Of a stretch of DNA of 64,000 bases, positions 50,004 to 64,000 are shown in pieces (positions within the stretch are counted from its first letter, which is position 1; each line of letters begins with the position of its first letter). Both the position numbers and the translations under genes were made by a program. Origin of the DNA: Mastigias papua (taxonomy: Eukaryota; Cnidaria; Scyphozoa; Rhizostomeae; Mastigiidae); the NCBI GenBank assembly GCA_964019165.1, contig OZ025272.1, positions 13,588,031 through 13,652,030 of the forward strand. Direction: 5' to 3'. The notes beneath the pieces are model-generated. The model was given only the letters and a program-made list of their open reading frames with translations. It was not told where the DNA came from and did no database searches.

Positions 50004-50334
50004 GCATATTCCTAAGCCAGTCACAGTTAAATCACCTGAGAACTGAGACGCTTGTGTCTATTGACTCTTTAAATATGATCTATACCTCATTCTTTTATGG
50101 CGCGTTTCATCCCTTTCCAGTTGTTAACATCTGGTTTGATTTGCAGTACATTTAAGCTGTTTTAAAGAGTCTTACAGTCAGTGCTAATAAAGGGAACGAG
50201 TATTCACTCCTTTGGCAGCTGCAACAGCTTTCAGAATGGACAATTAGCGCAGGTCTTCATCGGCCTTTACTTACCCATCGATATAAGATGGAATAGACTA
50301 TTCAGCGCGGTTTTTTATAAGAAACTATGTTTTG

Positions 50335-50700
50335 CTCAGTTCTGAAACTTTCTTAGCTTTTTCATGATTTCAGTGCTAACACTTTTTAAAGATTTTCTTA
50401 GCAAAAACGTATGTGTTTGTGTAATACTATAGCTTTACTGAGACAGATAGGCACTGAGCAAAGGAAACAATAGAATGCATAGGTTAGCACAAGAAATCTG
50501 TATAAATTAAGTAACAGATATCTATATATTAAGTAACATAAATGACGCGCTTGCGTGCATATTCGAATTTTAAATGTATAGCAACAATGTTTACCCATTT
50601 CCTTTGCTCTCAAAAATCCAGTTTTCATCTTTCTTAACTTTTTCAGAAGTCAAATGCTACTTTCTTTTAAGGCACTCTCTTATTAAAAAAACCTGTATCT
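50335..50700 (+). repeat. Dispersed repeat family X, copy 3
   Basis: The longest of three related copies: starts CTGAAACTTTCTTAGC, then GTGTTTGTGTAATACTATAG, GCACAAGAAATCTGTATAAA, CGAATTTTAAATG and CTACTTTCTTTTAAGGCACT at the end. Matching blocks occur in the same order at 20330-20605 and 31025-31330. Confidence 0.55.
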
Positions 50701-51204
50701 AAATCGGAAATCAAAAATCATGTTTTACTTGATTTGCCAACCGGCTTTAAGATAAGTTGGCCTACGAAAAATCTCTTTGCCTATCATTTCAACGCGGAAT
50801 TATTCTTGAAGCTTATCTCTATCTTCCCGTTTAAACAGGAAAATGCGATTAATATGCCGCTTTGCAAATCCACATGAGAAATTTTGTTGTTTTCCACCTG
50901 TATATCGATAGAGTTTTAGGTGTTTCATATGGCAAAGGATTTCATTCGTCACTATCTTGAAAATCCTTATGATCTTTGAGATCAATACCATAAATATTAA
51001 TTTACCTCAGATCATTTCGAAGATGGTCTAATGCGCTGATGAGTCAAAGTTTGCTTTTATCTTGTCAAATCGAGCAGAGGAAAATTCATTTTTTAGGATA
51101 TTTCATACCTTTCGCCATGAATTAGACACTCAATGACCTTTCCTCAATATATGGCTCCGTTTGAACAACTGATCTTAAAGGTGCTTGGAAAAGCAACTGC
51201 TTAA

Positions 51205-51512
51205 GCCAAACGCACACGGCGATTTTTGTCGCAGATACAGAAAAACGTTTGTTTTTGTTGCATGTTTTAGCCAGCCGCAGGCGAATGCTTTTTTCGCAGT
51301 AAAAGCTAATCACACGGTAGCCTGATCGCATCTGACTGAATGATCTCGTAAATACAGTTTTTGCTTCAGTCGCATGTGTCCGCACATAGTGCGGTTTTAG
51401 CTTTTTTGTTGCAGAAGCAAAATTTAATATCAAACATGTTTGATTTGGAAAATCTGCTTCATGCGAAAAATTTTGCTGTTTCTGTGACAAAAATGGCCCG
51501 TGTGCGGTAGGC
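51205..51512. mobile_element. MITE with about 35-bp imperfect TIRs
   Basis: The left end reads GCCAAACGCACACGGCGATT then TTTGTCGCAGATACAG. The reverse complement of the right end reads GCCTACCGCACACGGGCCAT then TTTTGTCACAGAAACAG. The arms match except for a few substitutions and one small gap. The 308-bp element has no real coding capacity; an open frame runs through it on the minus strand by chance. I could not identify a target duplication, so the superfamily is open. Confidence 0.7.
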
Positions 51513-52479
51513 TTTGCAATTTATTCTGTTGTTAACAGGAAGTATTCAATAGGAAAGAGTGCGCCTGCTCAAAAAGTTGAGAAAGTTCAATGCTACTGGA
51601 GTTTTAAGATCCAAGAAAGTGAATGTACCTATATTGTTCATATTTTACATAAAATTCCAATTCTTACCAAAACCAATCAACTCTTTGAGTTAGATCGTAA
51701 TATTCCTTGTGTCAATATATCTATTATATATCTATTATTACATTTTGTTATGTAGTGCCTATATGCCTGGCACTGTAGTCTCCTAAGTCTAGCACTGTAA
51801 TGTTGTATTCTATTTTGAGTACAAGTGCGTAAAACATCAAAACTCGGTCTTTTTGTAAGGAAAGTCTTAAGATAGATTCGATACAGAAATCATAAAAAAG
51901 TTATGAAGACTTCAATACTCCATCAAAAACAACCTCATTCAAAAATAAGCGTTAAGCTGATAACCCACACAGAGAGAGATTTGTGGCTATTTATGGACGC
52001 ATAACTTCAATAAACGACTCGCTGCAACTCACAAAAAATTCGAAATGCTTCGGAACATACACACAATTTGTAAAGGAATACCTAATTTTTCGCTGAGCTT
52101 TAATATTCCTAAACCTTTTTTAATTTTGAGCCCAAGATTATTCTTACATTATTCTTGAGGACCAAAGATGTGATGTCGCCTGAAAATTAAAAGACAAAAA
52201 TTCATCTCTTTTTTGATGTGTTGATCACAAAGCCAAAACAATAACAGAATATAGCAACAATTTTGGTATCTACAGTATAAACCTTTGATCTAAAAGCATT
52301 GTTTTGCATTCTAAAGAAATTCAAATAAACAAAAATCTAGGTCTTGATGAAGTTTGAAGCCTTGCATTATTCTTAACGTATTCTTAGATATAAGCGATTC
52401 TAGCCTTATTATCTTATAGACTATATTCTTATGAAAAGGTATGTAAGACTAAGAAACAGGCCATCCTTGAAGGATTTCA

Positions 52480-52795
52480 TTTATCGGTTAGGAAGTAACC
52501 AGCTAGCAGGCAAACAACTCTGGTTGCCTAGTGATTGCTGTTGAGATTTATAACATTGTAAATGAACAGGAAGCCACAAACTAGAAGAGGTACATGCTGT
52601 CCAAGCTGATACACGGAGAAGTGAGAAGACAGAGATAGAAAAGTTAAAATCAGAAACTGAACGAAATATGTTAAAGTACAGAGGATCGATATTGTGGAAC
52701 TCACTGAACTCAGATATGAAGGGTGCTGACAATTTGGACATGCTGACCGAACTTTGCTGCAAGTGGAATGGTACCTTCATATGGTTTGACTAAAT
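52480..52795 (+). mobile_element. LINE reverse-transcriptase tail (plus strand)
   Basis: Plus-strand frame ending at about 52793: MLKYRGSILWNSL, NSDMKGADNLDMLTEL and a final WNGTFIWFD with a stop. The LxYRGSxLWNSL motif marks the C-terminal end of a CR1/Jockey-like LINE. Preceding sequence carries stops. Confidence 0.65.
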
Positions 52796-52859
52796 AGCCC
52801 TTAGTACACAGATATTGAAATCTGATGGAGCACTGAGATATTAACATCCTCAAAAGATG

Positions 52860-53222
52860 ATCATAATAGACCAGATATGGTAATACAGGATACAGCTAAG
52901 AAGAAATAAGAAGAACCTATGTGTTAGAAGTAGCAGCTTCATTAGGTATGAACTTACTGAAAGCATGCAAAGAAAATGAGTTGAATTACGTCACATCTAT
53001 TTCACAGATGCAAAGAGTATACAAACATTATCATATAATCATGGAAGTAGCTGCAGTAGGGGCACGCAGAACACCTTTGGAGAATGCAACAAACAACTTA
53101 AGACAGCTCCGGATAAATGAAAAAGCAAATAAAGCGATTCATAGGGTTAAAAAGGCAGCTACTCTGGGAACCATATATGTTTGGAAAACAGCGATAAAAA
53201 TACAATTCGAAAAAGAACTTTG
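52860..53222 (+). mobile_element. Second retroelement fragment, post-RT region
   Basis: Plus-strand reading gives RPDMVIQDTAKK, then after a break VLEVAASLGMNLLKACKENE, YKHYHIIMEVAAVGARRTP and NNLRQLRINEKANKAIHRVK then KAATLGT. This order (RPDxV, then VE-x-A-x-P-x-x-N, a Val/Ala-rich VVVGARGT-like block, and an AALxGT end) is common C-terminal to RT domains of animal retroelements. It is a different family from the tail just upstream. Stops near 52905-52925 show decay. Confidence 0.6.
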
Positions 53223-53229
53223 AAATAGA

Positions 53230-55857
53230 AAAGTAATTAAGAAGCCATGGATAGATAACTTTGTTGTAGAGCTTGCAACCAGTATCTATTACTTTGTAGA
53301 AAGTACCACGCATTCTAAAACAGTCATACATACATGCATGCGAATGTACAACATAGAGTCATATGTACGTGGATATACGTATATGTAAATGTAGGTGCGC
53401 AACTAGGAGTTCTCAGGGGGTAAACAACAAAAAAGGGAGCTATAAACAATGTCTAAAGATAATGTATCTTAAAGTATTAATTGTCAGATTTAGAAACATA
53501 AGAAATCGTACGGGAAGTTTCAGTATTTCGTTACTTTCGTGTATTAGAGAGACTAAAAGCTGATCTATTTAGCAAAAATAAACTAAAAAGTTTCAAACTT
53601 CTCCAAGAAAAGAACACTTACTTTTTGAGAAAAAGAGCAGGGGTCCAAACCCCCAGGACCCATCCCGTATTTGCACGCTTGAAATGAATTGAATTGAATC
53701 AAATTGAATTGAATTGAACACCAGACGCTACAGAGAGAAACAAACAACTTATGAATTCTCTAGCGGCGACTATGCAAAAGAAGAATATTGTGGAGGCAAT
53801 TTACAGCGCTCTAATTTTCAATCACTGATTTTCAAAACCTGATTTTCAATCAGGTTTTCAAAGACGGCGATGATCAGCAGCAATTGTTCATTTCTTGTAG
53901 TCTATCTTCGTAGGAACAACTTTATCTCTGCTAAGACGCAGTTAACCTGATAGTGTATAGATGTTGATGCCATATCGGCCATGATTCACGAATGCACCAT
54001 TATGAAAATGCACCCAACACTGGGTTATTTAACAGTCTTTTCACGACGCCTGCGCAGGAACGAAGCTAGACATTGCCAACCCAACTAAAAGATGCCGCCC
54101 CTCCTCGCCTGTCCAGTAATTTAAAAATGAAAATATGTTTTTGACAAAAAACTAAAAAAGTGGAAATTTTGCACAAGAAAAGCAGTACGACTATACTCTC
54201 TGGTACTTAATAGAAGGAGAGCGTTCACAAATGTTGGGATCTGAGACTTTTGCTCAGCTATTTTCCACAATTTTTCAACTCTGGCTTCGTGCTTGCATTG
54301 CCTTTCGACAATGGAACGGTTGCATATCAGATCTCGTAGAACGTTATCTCCCATTTATCGCAATGTTTTTATATTACCTTTCATAATAATGGACAATGAC
54401 ATAAATTTTAGGTAATATTTTTTGATTATGATGTCGTAAGTGATAATAATGATGATAACTCTGGTCGTTAATCAAAAGTCTACCTCGATAGATAATAATA
54501 ACCTCGATAGATATCTACATGGCAAAAACTGCTCCGATGCCTGCGTGTGAATCTAAGCACCTATATGTATACCGCCGACATCATTTAACGATTCCTACCA
54601 TTAAAAATTGGCTTAACTATTTCCAAGCTCGTCTGTTTGAAATGCGCTTGTCCGACAGAGTGTACTTCAATCTGCTTTGAACTCAAAAGTCGCATAGGTT
54701 GACAATCATTTTGTAGCAATGGAAGGAACCAGCAGGTCTATGTTTGATGGCCTAAAATATAGTATTGGCGCCGCTCTACTAAACCACTTGTGCTTCCATA
54801 GCCAACTAATTTTTAATTTGCGATAACTCTATAAGTAAATTTGTATTAGGAGATGGAACAATAGTGTGAATTTTGCAATTATGGTGCTTTGCCACCATGC
54901 ATATTAGTACAGTTCACAGAGCGTCTTCCCCCGATTGTTATGCAGCCAAGACTTGCAAAGGTACTTTATAGGAGATTACCCAATTTATACAGTGAGCGAC
55001 TTACTGGTTCTTCAAGATCGCCCAGTTTGAAGACATTTTTAACAGAATCTCTGAATATATATGCTTTACTGAAGATACATACAGCTGAATTTAAAATCGT
55101 AAGATTTTGTTTGCCTATGTATAGTGCTTAGAAATACGAAGGACTGAAATCAGCAAATAGTAAACTCTCTTTATGCTTAGCATTAGAATTTCAGAATTAC
55201 GAACTTAAATTTTGACTTTGTATAGAATATCAACTATATTGCTGTGTGATGACGAGGTTCGTCAATTTTCCCTAATGATCATAGTTGTAAGTGGCAAGAT
55301 TGAATACAGCTGTATTTCACGATCTGCTATTCTTCGTAGCCGTTACGCTCAGTAGACGTCTATGTTACAAATTCCTTAACTTCTGCATTCTCAACATTCA
55401 GGAGCTTAGCACTCAATATAACTATAATTGGACACAGGCCAGGTACTTGTACGGCTTTCTTTGGAAACTGGACATTGTTTTGAAAAGTTCTTTTACTTAG
55501 AGCTGGATATCAAGAAGATGAAATAATCAGATGTGCTGCAGTTTCACTGCAATTTACAGTCTTAAATGAGATTTTGATGATAAGTGCATTTGATTTGTAT
55601 AGGACACCTGTCTACCCCATATGCGATCGAGTCCAAAGAAACACGCATTTCCGCAAATCTGATTGGTCCATCTCTCCCCTTGTCTGCTAACAATAGTTTA
55701 CTCTGAGCATATTTGCTCTGCTCTAAGACTCACGCGCATTCTACGAGTGGTTATACGTGATGCAGCGATTTAACGAGTCCCTCCGAATACCATTTGCTTC
55801 CGCGCTATACCGATGGATCCTTATACATTGCTTGTGAGTGGCTCTGCAATCTGAGAA
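53230..55857. other. Intergenic upstream of the neurexin-like gene
   Basis: No gene recognised. Short direct repeats occur (TTGAATTGAATTGAA-type near 53685-53717; CCTCGATAGATA twice near 54483-54513). The last few hundred bases should include the promoter of the gene starting at 55858. Confidence 0.4.
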
Positions 55858-56105
55858 ATGGCTGGATTCGAGAGGCTGGCATGTTTTGTTCTGTGTGCTG
55901 CTCTGTTGCATTTCTGTCACAGTCAAGAACTTGAATTCGCCGGGAAAGAGTTTATTACGTATGATTTAACGGAGACGCGAATCGCAACGGAACAGAATCG
56001 CATTACATTTCGTTTTAAGACAATAAATTCATTTGGCTTGATATTTTACAGTAAAGGGACTCAAGGAGATTACTTAACAATCGAATTGGTCGAGGGCAGT
56101 TTGCG
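55858..56105 (+). CDS. Exon 1 of a neurexin-like laminin-G protein (partial)
   Basis: Encodes a secreted or type-I membrane protein. The ATG opens a clear signal peptide (MAGFERLACFVLCAALLHFC, cleavage likely near HSQ). The mature chain begins directly with a laminin-G/LNS domain: ELEFAGKEFITYDL, then NRITFRFKTINSFGLIFYS, then GDYLTIELVEGSLR. The exon ends at a strong donor, CG|GTAAGT, phase 2. A signal peptide followed at once by a LamG domain is the layout of alpha-neurexins; other LamG proteins (CASPR-like, laminin-like) remain possible. The remaining exons were not found in the next 7.9 kb, so the first intron probably runs past the window end. Confidence 0.75.
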
Positions 56106-59100
56106 GTAAGTCTGCAATTAGCTTTCTTTCCATTTCTTTGGCAAATTGCAACCTTTTTACAGACCGGCACAATGACAGTCAAAAGCCGAAACTTAGTGTG
56201 GAAAACCGCGCAAAGCCATTTCACCCATAGTTTTAAAAAAAGAGATGCCGTGGAGGGTTGCAATTTGTTATACATAATCTTGCTAGACTGTGACTTCTTT
56301 TTAAGTTGGGACCGTCAACCACGTCAAAGTCTGAATAATATTCTAACAATCAGAGGAACTGGTGGGAAGAAAACAATCAATAAAGCCTGAAGATTTATGT
56401 TTTCAGAAGGGCATTCAGAAGGAAATTAGATTAGAGTACATTATGTATATTGTGTATTTCAATATCGCAAGAGTCTCAGGATAGTGTTCCTACTTTTCTG
56501 AGGTCTCCTACCACTTGGAAGTATATGCCTGCATTTGGTGAGAAGCATTTCTGTCCGTGCTATGTATCAAAGCGTTCTCCTCACATCAGTAACAACTATT
56601 ATAAAGCTAGGGCAAAGTAGCATTTCCACAAGATTAAATGTAATTTATCAAGCTGAACAGCCAATTTTGTTACTTTTTCTGTTCTTGAAATATCATAAAT
56701 TATTGAATAACATCGCACATAAACAAAGGGCATTCGTGTTGTCCTTCAAGTCATCAAAATGCGGAGTCTGTGACGCCGGAATGAGGAGCTTGAAAAAGAA
56801 AAGTTCAAGGTTTGCGTTTAATAGGAGGATTAAACTTTCATCTAGTTGTGGAAATATCTCGGGTGGTGTACATAAAGATGAGGCTTTATGGTTTTGCATG
56901 TATTTAACGCTGGATAAGTACCTGCCCTGCAATTAGCTGCATGCCTTGCTTTTGCGTTGATATCAGCTGAGTTTAACCAAATATAAAAGAAGTTTTGAAG
57001 TAAACAATCCTTATCATTGTGAATGACGGGGAGCGACCAGTGTCCTCGTGCAAGCACGATACGGGGATATTTGTTTATACTGCAACGTAGTATGCTGTTA
57101 AACTTGTCCCATTTCTAGGAACTGATCTCCTTATCATCACCCCCCTGTAGCTATAACCAAAATCCCGATTGCTAATAGTGTCACAACCATTTTCGCAACT
57201 TTCATCTGTATTTTTGATTTCGTATAGCAGTAGCGGTCATCATACAGCAAATGACTATAAAACTTGTTTGTTAGGAAAATTAACAAAAGTTGCGACCGGA
57301 GTTTTCCCAGGTAATATTACACGAAGAAACAGAGCGAAAGGAATCGGCAATTGTTATGAGTTTAGATTATTTAAGTGAGGCTTCGATAATATCCCTTTTG
57401 ATACCCATAATACAATGGCTGAATCAACGGCTCTTACTGACATCCCCATGTTTTTGAGACTTTTTTGAGCTTTCATTTACTGCTTAGAACAGGTTTGCAG
57501 TTTTACAGGCGTGTTGTATGATGCTACTGTAGTTATTCTGGGAAGAACACAAACTACTCCTCTATGAATTAAAAGTTTAATTTTCGATTGTCAAGAAACT
57601 AGGACCTAGTCCAGAACTGCATACCAGATGAGTTTCCAGAAAGAGAATGCGTGCCAGTTCCTGTGTCTACAGCTCGTGATCAATTATACTCGTGGGTCAC
57701 GAATTTAATGACTAAGGTTCATAGATCATTAGAACTTGATGTTTTGATGACAGTATAGAGATAAGAATACACTGAAAAATCTAAAAGTTGATACCGACTA
57801 GGGAGTAGAAAGACCTCAAGTTAGGGGATGGGAGTGAAACTGTCTGCCCGAATGAGCAATAAGAAAGTTCTAGATGGATAACGGTTTCTCAACACAAATT
57901 CCAGGCTATTCATATCAATTTCTGTTTAACCGCATTGAGCTGCAGTCCTAGCTAAAGTTTTGTCCAACTGGGAAGGTTACCGCCCCCCCCCAGACTACCA
58001 CATTCAACGCATCAGAAGTTTTAATGGAAAACTTAGAACTGCAAATTTTTCTCATGGCTACTATATTGAGGAATACTCATATAAGCATAAACAACATGCA
58101 TCCGACAAGCAAGCACTGAAAGTATGCATGTTTTTTGTCTTACTTTTTGGAAAATAAAAAGTGTAGACAACACTCTACTGTAACTAGAATCTCTCTTCTT
58201 AATAGGTATACAATGTAATCTGCACACGTATCTCTCCAGAGCTGCACACAGAGCTTTTAGAACTGCACATTTTGTGTAGAACTGCACGTTAAAAAACTCT
58301 GCAATGGATGTATTCATTAGTGTTGCAAGTTTTAAGCGCATCGGTTGCATCAATCTAGTGATGGATATCAGAGCCTCAATCTATTCCTGATCACGTAATT
58401 AGCAAGTTTTTTCATGATGGCATCTACTAGAAATCGAAATCAGTACATCGGAGTCTCTTGAAAATTAATCGAAGAGCCACTGTTTGGAAGCACAAAAGCT
58501 CCCATTGTATTGATTTGTACCTTTGTAAGGGTAGCCTTCTTATCCTCATCTATGGTCACAAGGCTACGATGCATTGACAGAGGATAGTTCGATCCTGAAT
58601 GCCATGCTAAATGTTTCCCTTTGTCTAGTAACATTGAGATGGAAAGGGTTTGAGATACACTTGAACAATTGGGAAATGAGTCAATTTAACAAATGTAGGA
58701 TCAGCATCGTGCAAGAAAAAAGCAACAACTCAGTTAGAATAAAAGTCGAAATAAATTTTTAGGGATAATACATATATGACGTCATCCGGCAGGGGGAGGG
58801 GCCGTAGTTGATGTTCTGTGTTTTAAGACGAAGGGGAGAAGGAGGGGTTTCTTCTTGTCCCCTGCGTTGCAAGAATTTCTTTTAATTCTTCAAAAGTAGG
58901 TATGCAATCAATGTAATGATATTCTTTAAAATTATATTCATTGGTGATTATAAAGGACTTTTTATTACAATAAGTTGGAGATAAAGTAGCATAGTCGAAA
59001 AGTGCAATTCCTAAAGTACCAGCAACAGGAATCTGATTATAGTGCAATCGATTTGGTTTCACTCACTGAAAACCTAGTTTGGTTCCTATTCAGTCATATT

Positions 59101-59500
59101 GGTTGTGTGATATCAGGGCTAAGTCAAAATTCGATGTTATTCATCATCAGAAATAGAGACTCTTGTTGAAATGACTTTCTTCGACTGGTGGAGGGATTAT
59201 AGCAGCTCAAATTTTGACAACGTCATGAATATATGATCCCTTAGAACGAAATAAGAAAAGTGAAACAGAGGGCTGCAATTTTTTCAGTAGTACCAAGTGA
59301 TGCAAATTCCCAAAGATTTGTGAAGATGAAGTTCAATAATTTTAAGTGAATATAAAATAAGGAAGGTTTGCTGGAAGAATAGTGTAAATGAGAAGGTCTA
59401 TTTATTATCTCAAACTGAAATTCTTGTCATGATCAAACAAACAGACAGGCAAAACATACATGCCCAAATTTTCACACAAAATATAAACACCCAATATACT

Positions 59501-59605
59501 TACCACACCATACCAAACCTTACCACACCACACCTTACCATGCCATACCACACCATTCCACACCATACCACACCATACCACACCATACACACATACGCAA
59601 ACACA
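59501..59605 (+). repeat. ACCAT/ACCACACC simple repeat
   Basis: Degenerate tandem units of ACCAT, ACCACACCATACC and TACCACACCA, followed by an (AC)-rich stretch. Low complexity; open frames through it are artefacts. Confidence 0.9.
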
Positions 59606-60566
59606 TACACACACACGTAAACGCAGATTTAAAGAAGAGTTAACAGTTAAGAAAAACAGAGTTCAAGATCAAATTCAAAATTCAATCACGAGGACTGAAG
59701 GGACATAATGGTATATTTAACGATGAAGATGAATAGAACCTATTGTCATTATACAACAATCATCATCCTTAAAAAGATTTCATTAATAATCTCAAGATTA
59801 AAATCAGGAAATTGAGGCCCAATTCAAAAGCACCCTTTTTCCGAATCTGATTGTTCCAACAGCAGGTTAGACGTGCGAGATCAATAGTAGAGTCACAGGG
59901 CAAGACTTCTTACCCTCCAGTTATAACAGTGAAACTATGAACAACCGAGAACCGTTTAGAAATGCATTGCTATGCGTATAAATCAAAAAGAGAATGGAAT
60001 TAGGAAAGCTAGGTCAAAAACACTGTTCTTTGATCATCAACCTCAAGTTCCTCAATCCAAGTTCTTGCTACTTCATACATATGAAGTTTGCTCATCTGGA
60101 CAAACAAATTTGATAGAAACTCTTTTCTCGCAAGCGAAGTTTGTCTTCTGAGTCTCCTTTCGGGCAAAATTTTGACACAGTTACATGAACTGTTAATACA
60201 AATTTCATGCATAAATCATGTTGCAAGTCTATGCTTCTTTTGAAATGCACTTTTAGCCTGACAATCGTACTAATGCACACTGTAACTATAAAGCCACAGG
60301 GCAGTTAGTGTTGGTGAATTTCCAGAGATGAGCTGATATAATATGAATTTGCTTGACACTGCTGCAAAGCATGGCAGCCAGCCATAGCTAAGCGTATGGT
60401 TTCAAATGCCGCTGCACTTCACTTCCAGGAAAGTTCTAAACCTGTTAAAATTATTTTTCTAAATTTCTAAACTTTTTAAATGTCTAACTTATCTAAATTT
60501 TCTCTAAATTTTCTTTAAATTCATCACCAGGAAATTTTTAGGCATTTTTTCATAATATGTCCAAAT

Positions 60567-60595
60567 ATATATATATATAAATATATATATATACA
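60567..60595. repeat. (AT)n stretch left of palindrome
   Basis: Two short AT runs separated by AAA, so the palindrome at 60639-60772 has AT repeats on both sides. Confidence 0.85.
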
Positions 60596-60638
60596 AACTA
60601 AACCTAAGCCGCATCCACAACGTATATAAATTACATAA

Positions 60639-61005
<367 letters not shown>

Positions 61006-64000
61006 AAGAAATTATTCCACCGTGTAAATATCCTCATTGCAATGTAATCCTAATGTCTTAAGTGTAGTAACCATCTGACTTACTATAGGTGCTCTCAAAG
61101 TGTAGGCAATCAAAGAAAGCAGTGGCTTCTATCCAGAGTTTTTGAGCCTCCTTATGAAGAAGTTAATTTCTATTGGTAAGTCGCATGCGAAGAACTCGCC
61201 AAGAAGAGGTAGCTCTCCGTGAATCGTACAATAAACTGAACAATTTAGCCCTTAATGCAAAGCAAGCACGAAAAATTCGACTAAAAAGTATTTCGATTCC
61301 CTGATAATATCTTATTCCTCACTAGGGATGGAAGCTCTTAATTACTAGCAGCAAACTTTCATTTATGAAGAAATTGCTTTGAAATATTGAACCCAAATCG
61401 ATTGGGAGTTCGAAAGTAGTTGACAGTAAGGATATTGGAGGCATATAGGGTTTGTGTGGACAAGTAAGAGGGGAAATTCTTGTTGAAAACAGCCCGATCG
61501 TTGTCATATGAGCACCCAGAATGCCTTGGGTGATGGTGTAATTCAGCCTGATTATCAATGACCACCGAAATATCAGGAATTAACTTGTCATTACTATTTC
61601 ATAGTACAAAACGTGAGTTGACTTATCATCTCTTCTCTCAGACATTCACCGAACGACAGATGAGGGTAGCAATTTTAAGTTGATAAGTCCGTGCGTAGCG
61701 CGTGATATATAATTAAGATATAGTTCTATGGTAACGGTTTATTGACCAATTGAATGTTACCTAATGAAACAAGATGAATCGCTTGATATAGATCTGTTCT
61801 AAATATTGAAAAGAACACAGAAGGCCAGGTGCTCGGGCTGCGTACATCTTTCTTGTTATGATTACTAATTCGTCACCTCGGATTGCTATCAGAGTCACAT
61901 GCTTAGTGTAGCTGGTCCGACACGTGGCTTCTGCTTTATCACTGCTCAGTTCACTGAAGTTCCAAATTGCATCTGCAACTGATTCTTTTGTGTCCCAATA
62001 GCACCTTTGCATAACAATCCAGCATAATCTTCGCATATCGTTTGAATAAAATTTCTAAATAGAATTCCACCAAAGCTTGTTTGGACGATAAAATCATTTT
62101 TTGCTTTGTATAAGATGTTGTTCAATGTCTGGTAAACTGCGATGAAATGTATTAGGTTTTTGTCTTTAATGTGTTTTGTTCTGCATTAATGGCATTTCGG
62201 ATAAAAAGTATATATTCTATACTTTATTTCAAGCTTTTTGGACAAGCGTAATATTCCCTGCATTGCATTGCAGGCATTTAGGACCAACTTGCACATCCAG
62301 TAGGAAAGTCTCTAGAGCTTCTTGAGCTTCCTTAATGCGTTGGGTAAGCGGTTTGGAGTTATTTCAGTCCGACCAAGCCCTTCTTCTAAAGACCCATCAC
62401 CTTTCTGAAGCGAAAACCTGTTCAATCATGTTATGCAACTTCAGTCTTATATTCTCTCTTTAGAGAACATAAAAATGCAACTTTTACCCCTAAATTTCAA
62501 GAAGATTCACCGAATTTGAGTAAGGATCAATACATATCTCACGAAACTTTGTCTTTGTTAAGATAATTCACTGTTGTGTAATTCAAATTTATCTGCAGAT
62601 AAGGCAAACCCATTAAATAACATTCAATTACATTGTGGAAAAATTTGTGATAATACAAGATAACAAGCACCCAGCGCGAGCTAGGCATCAAATTTCAACT
62701 TGAGCCTAATCTTAATGCTATATGATATATTATGAAATTCATGTTCTCCTTGAACTGAAATATCATTAATACCAATTTCAAGCCGCCGCACATTTTCCTA
62801 GACGAGACCCGAAGAAGCAATTCGCTTAGACTGTCCTTTGTTCCACGGTTCAAGACCTTAACAATTAAGTCTTTTGTGCAAAAGCTAAGTAATTCAAGAC
62901 AATTTCTATAAAATTGTAGGGTATTCGACCATGATCCTACATTAGTATTTAATTTCGTGAATCTTCGCGCATTTAGAGACTAAATCCAAATTTCTTGATG
63001 CTGCGTTCTTGATTAAGCGGCGCCGATTTCTTTGTAACCGTTAATCAGAATGCAAATTATTTTATGGGTTTTACACGGGATTCAGAGAGAGCATGTGCTG
63101 GGGGAGCTATTCTGTTTGCTTCCAAAACTCAAATTGCAAGCAAAGTAGATGCTAAAAAGTCCTCCATTTGAGCAAATATTCATTTAGTGAAGGTTTTCTA
63201 AATAGTTGAACCGTTTGGTAATGAGCGTTATTAATGTATACACACAGGTGAAGTGTACTTTTAATTTCAAAGCGTGCATCAGCAAACTTATTTGCCCAGG
63301 TTTAACACTATCTGTAATTATTGTTTATCATCAGTAGCTCTGGGGTAATATTTTATGCTAGTTGACATTATCCCGTAGGTATATTTTGCTTACATTAACC
63401 ATAACTTCTGTTGTGTGCATGCTTGTCAGACTGTACATGATGTAAAATCGTTATCTATTTGACAACCTCGGGATTTATATGCCTTGGAAACATCTTTCCA
63501 AATAACGAATTACCTGTTGCAGTTTTAAGAATCTTATCATTTAAAGACCAAAGCGTTGATCATTAACATCAGTGCTAAAGAAATCTACCTGTCAAAACCT
63601 TCTTTGATCTATGAAACGAATATTGATGACAGTCAAGCGAAACCATCTCACACTTACAGCTTTCCAAGCTAAAGATTAAACCTAATTTGTGTAATTTTCC
63701 CGCGAGATCCAAGACCCTGAAGAAACGTCCCATGACTGTTCAAAGATAATGAAAATGCGATGTTGTGGACGATAGTGGAGAATACTAACTTATTGTTAAT
63801 GGTTGATAAATGTAGTCTTGGAAATTTGAAGTTGGCAATAATAATGTAAACACATTCAAGATGACGTTAATGAGTCGTTGTTGTAATATTCATATATCTT
63901 TCGTAAAGCACACGATTTATATTACGGATGAATGTGCGGAAACAATATCGCCCGCTCACGAGAAATTTTGGTTTCAGCTATCTGCATGAATAGTAAATCC

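Noticed and set aside
51122..51490. 122-codon minus-strand frame
   Set aside because: Lies almost wholly within a MITE with clear TIRs and has no recognisable domain.

Overview
The window looks like nuclear DNA from an animal, most likely an invertebrate such as a cnidarian. It is AT-rich, intron-bearing and full of decayed transposable elements. Phylum is inference: it rests on the repeat types (CR1/Jockey-like LINEs, an animal Mutator-like transposon, hAT-type MITEs) and on divergent but complete animal gene families. Eight genes can be supported. Most exon models were built by joining reading frames across GT/AG splice sites with matching phase.

Left part (1-38.3 kb), gene-rich, in order: a complete Mutator-like transposon (2976-5769) and nested MITEs (6081-6892); CYBA/p22phox (+, 5 exons, 8152-10021); a TK2/dNK-type deoxynucleoside kinase (-, 9 exons found, 15211-11595), convergent with CYBA; FITM2 (+, one exon, 16985-17788), divergent from the kinase; TP53RK/Bud32 (-, one exon, 19098-18403), convergent with FITM2; a small ATP5MJ-like mitochondrial gene (+, 20809 on); an 8-exon minus-strand gene (31532-23102) that I read as a divergent shelterin subunit TPP1/ACD; an LTR retrotransposon without pol (33185-34686); and NEURL2 (+, 2 exons, 36199-38214).

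Right part (38.3-64 kb), gene-poor: a degenerate CR1/Jockey-like LINE (about 43.83-42.2 kb, minus), other LINE tails, a 308-bp MITE, long microsatellites and a 134-bp near-perfect palindrome beside about 235 bp of (AT)n. At 55858 a signal peptide plus the start of a laminin-G domain marks exon 1 of a neurexin-like gene, whose remaining exons lie beyond the window.

The genes serve separate cell functions: superoxide-producing oxidase, mitochondrial nucleotide salvage, ER lipid/droplet biology, tRNA t6A modification, ATP synthase, telomere protection, ubiquitin ligation and cell adhesion. Their grouping recalls human linkage: CYBA, TK2 and ACD are all on 16q, and FITM2, TP53RK and NEURL2 are all on 20q13.12. 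I found no tRNA, rRNA, CRISPR array or prokaryotic feature.
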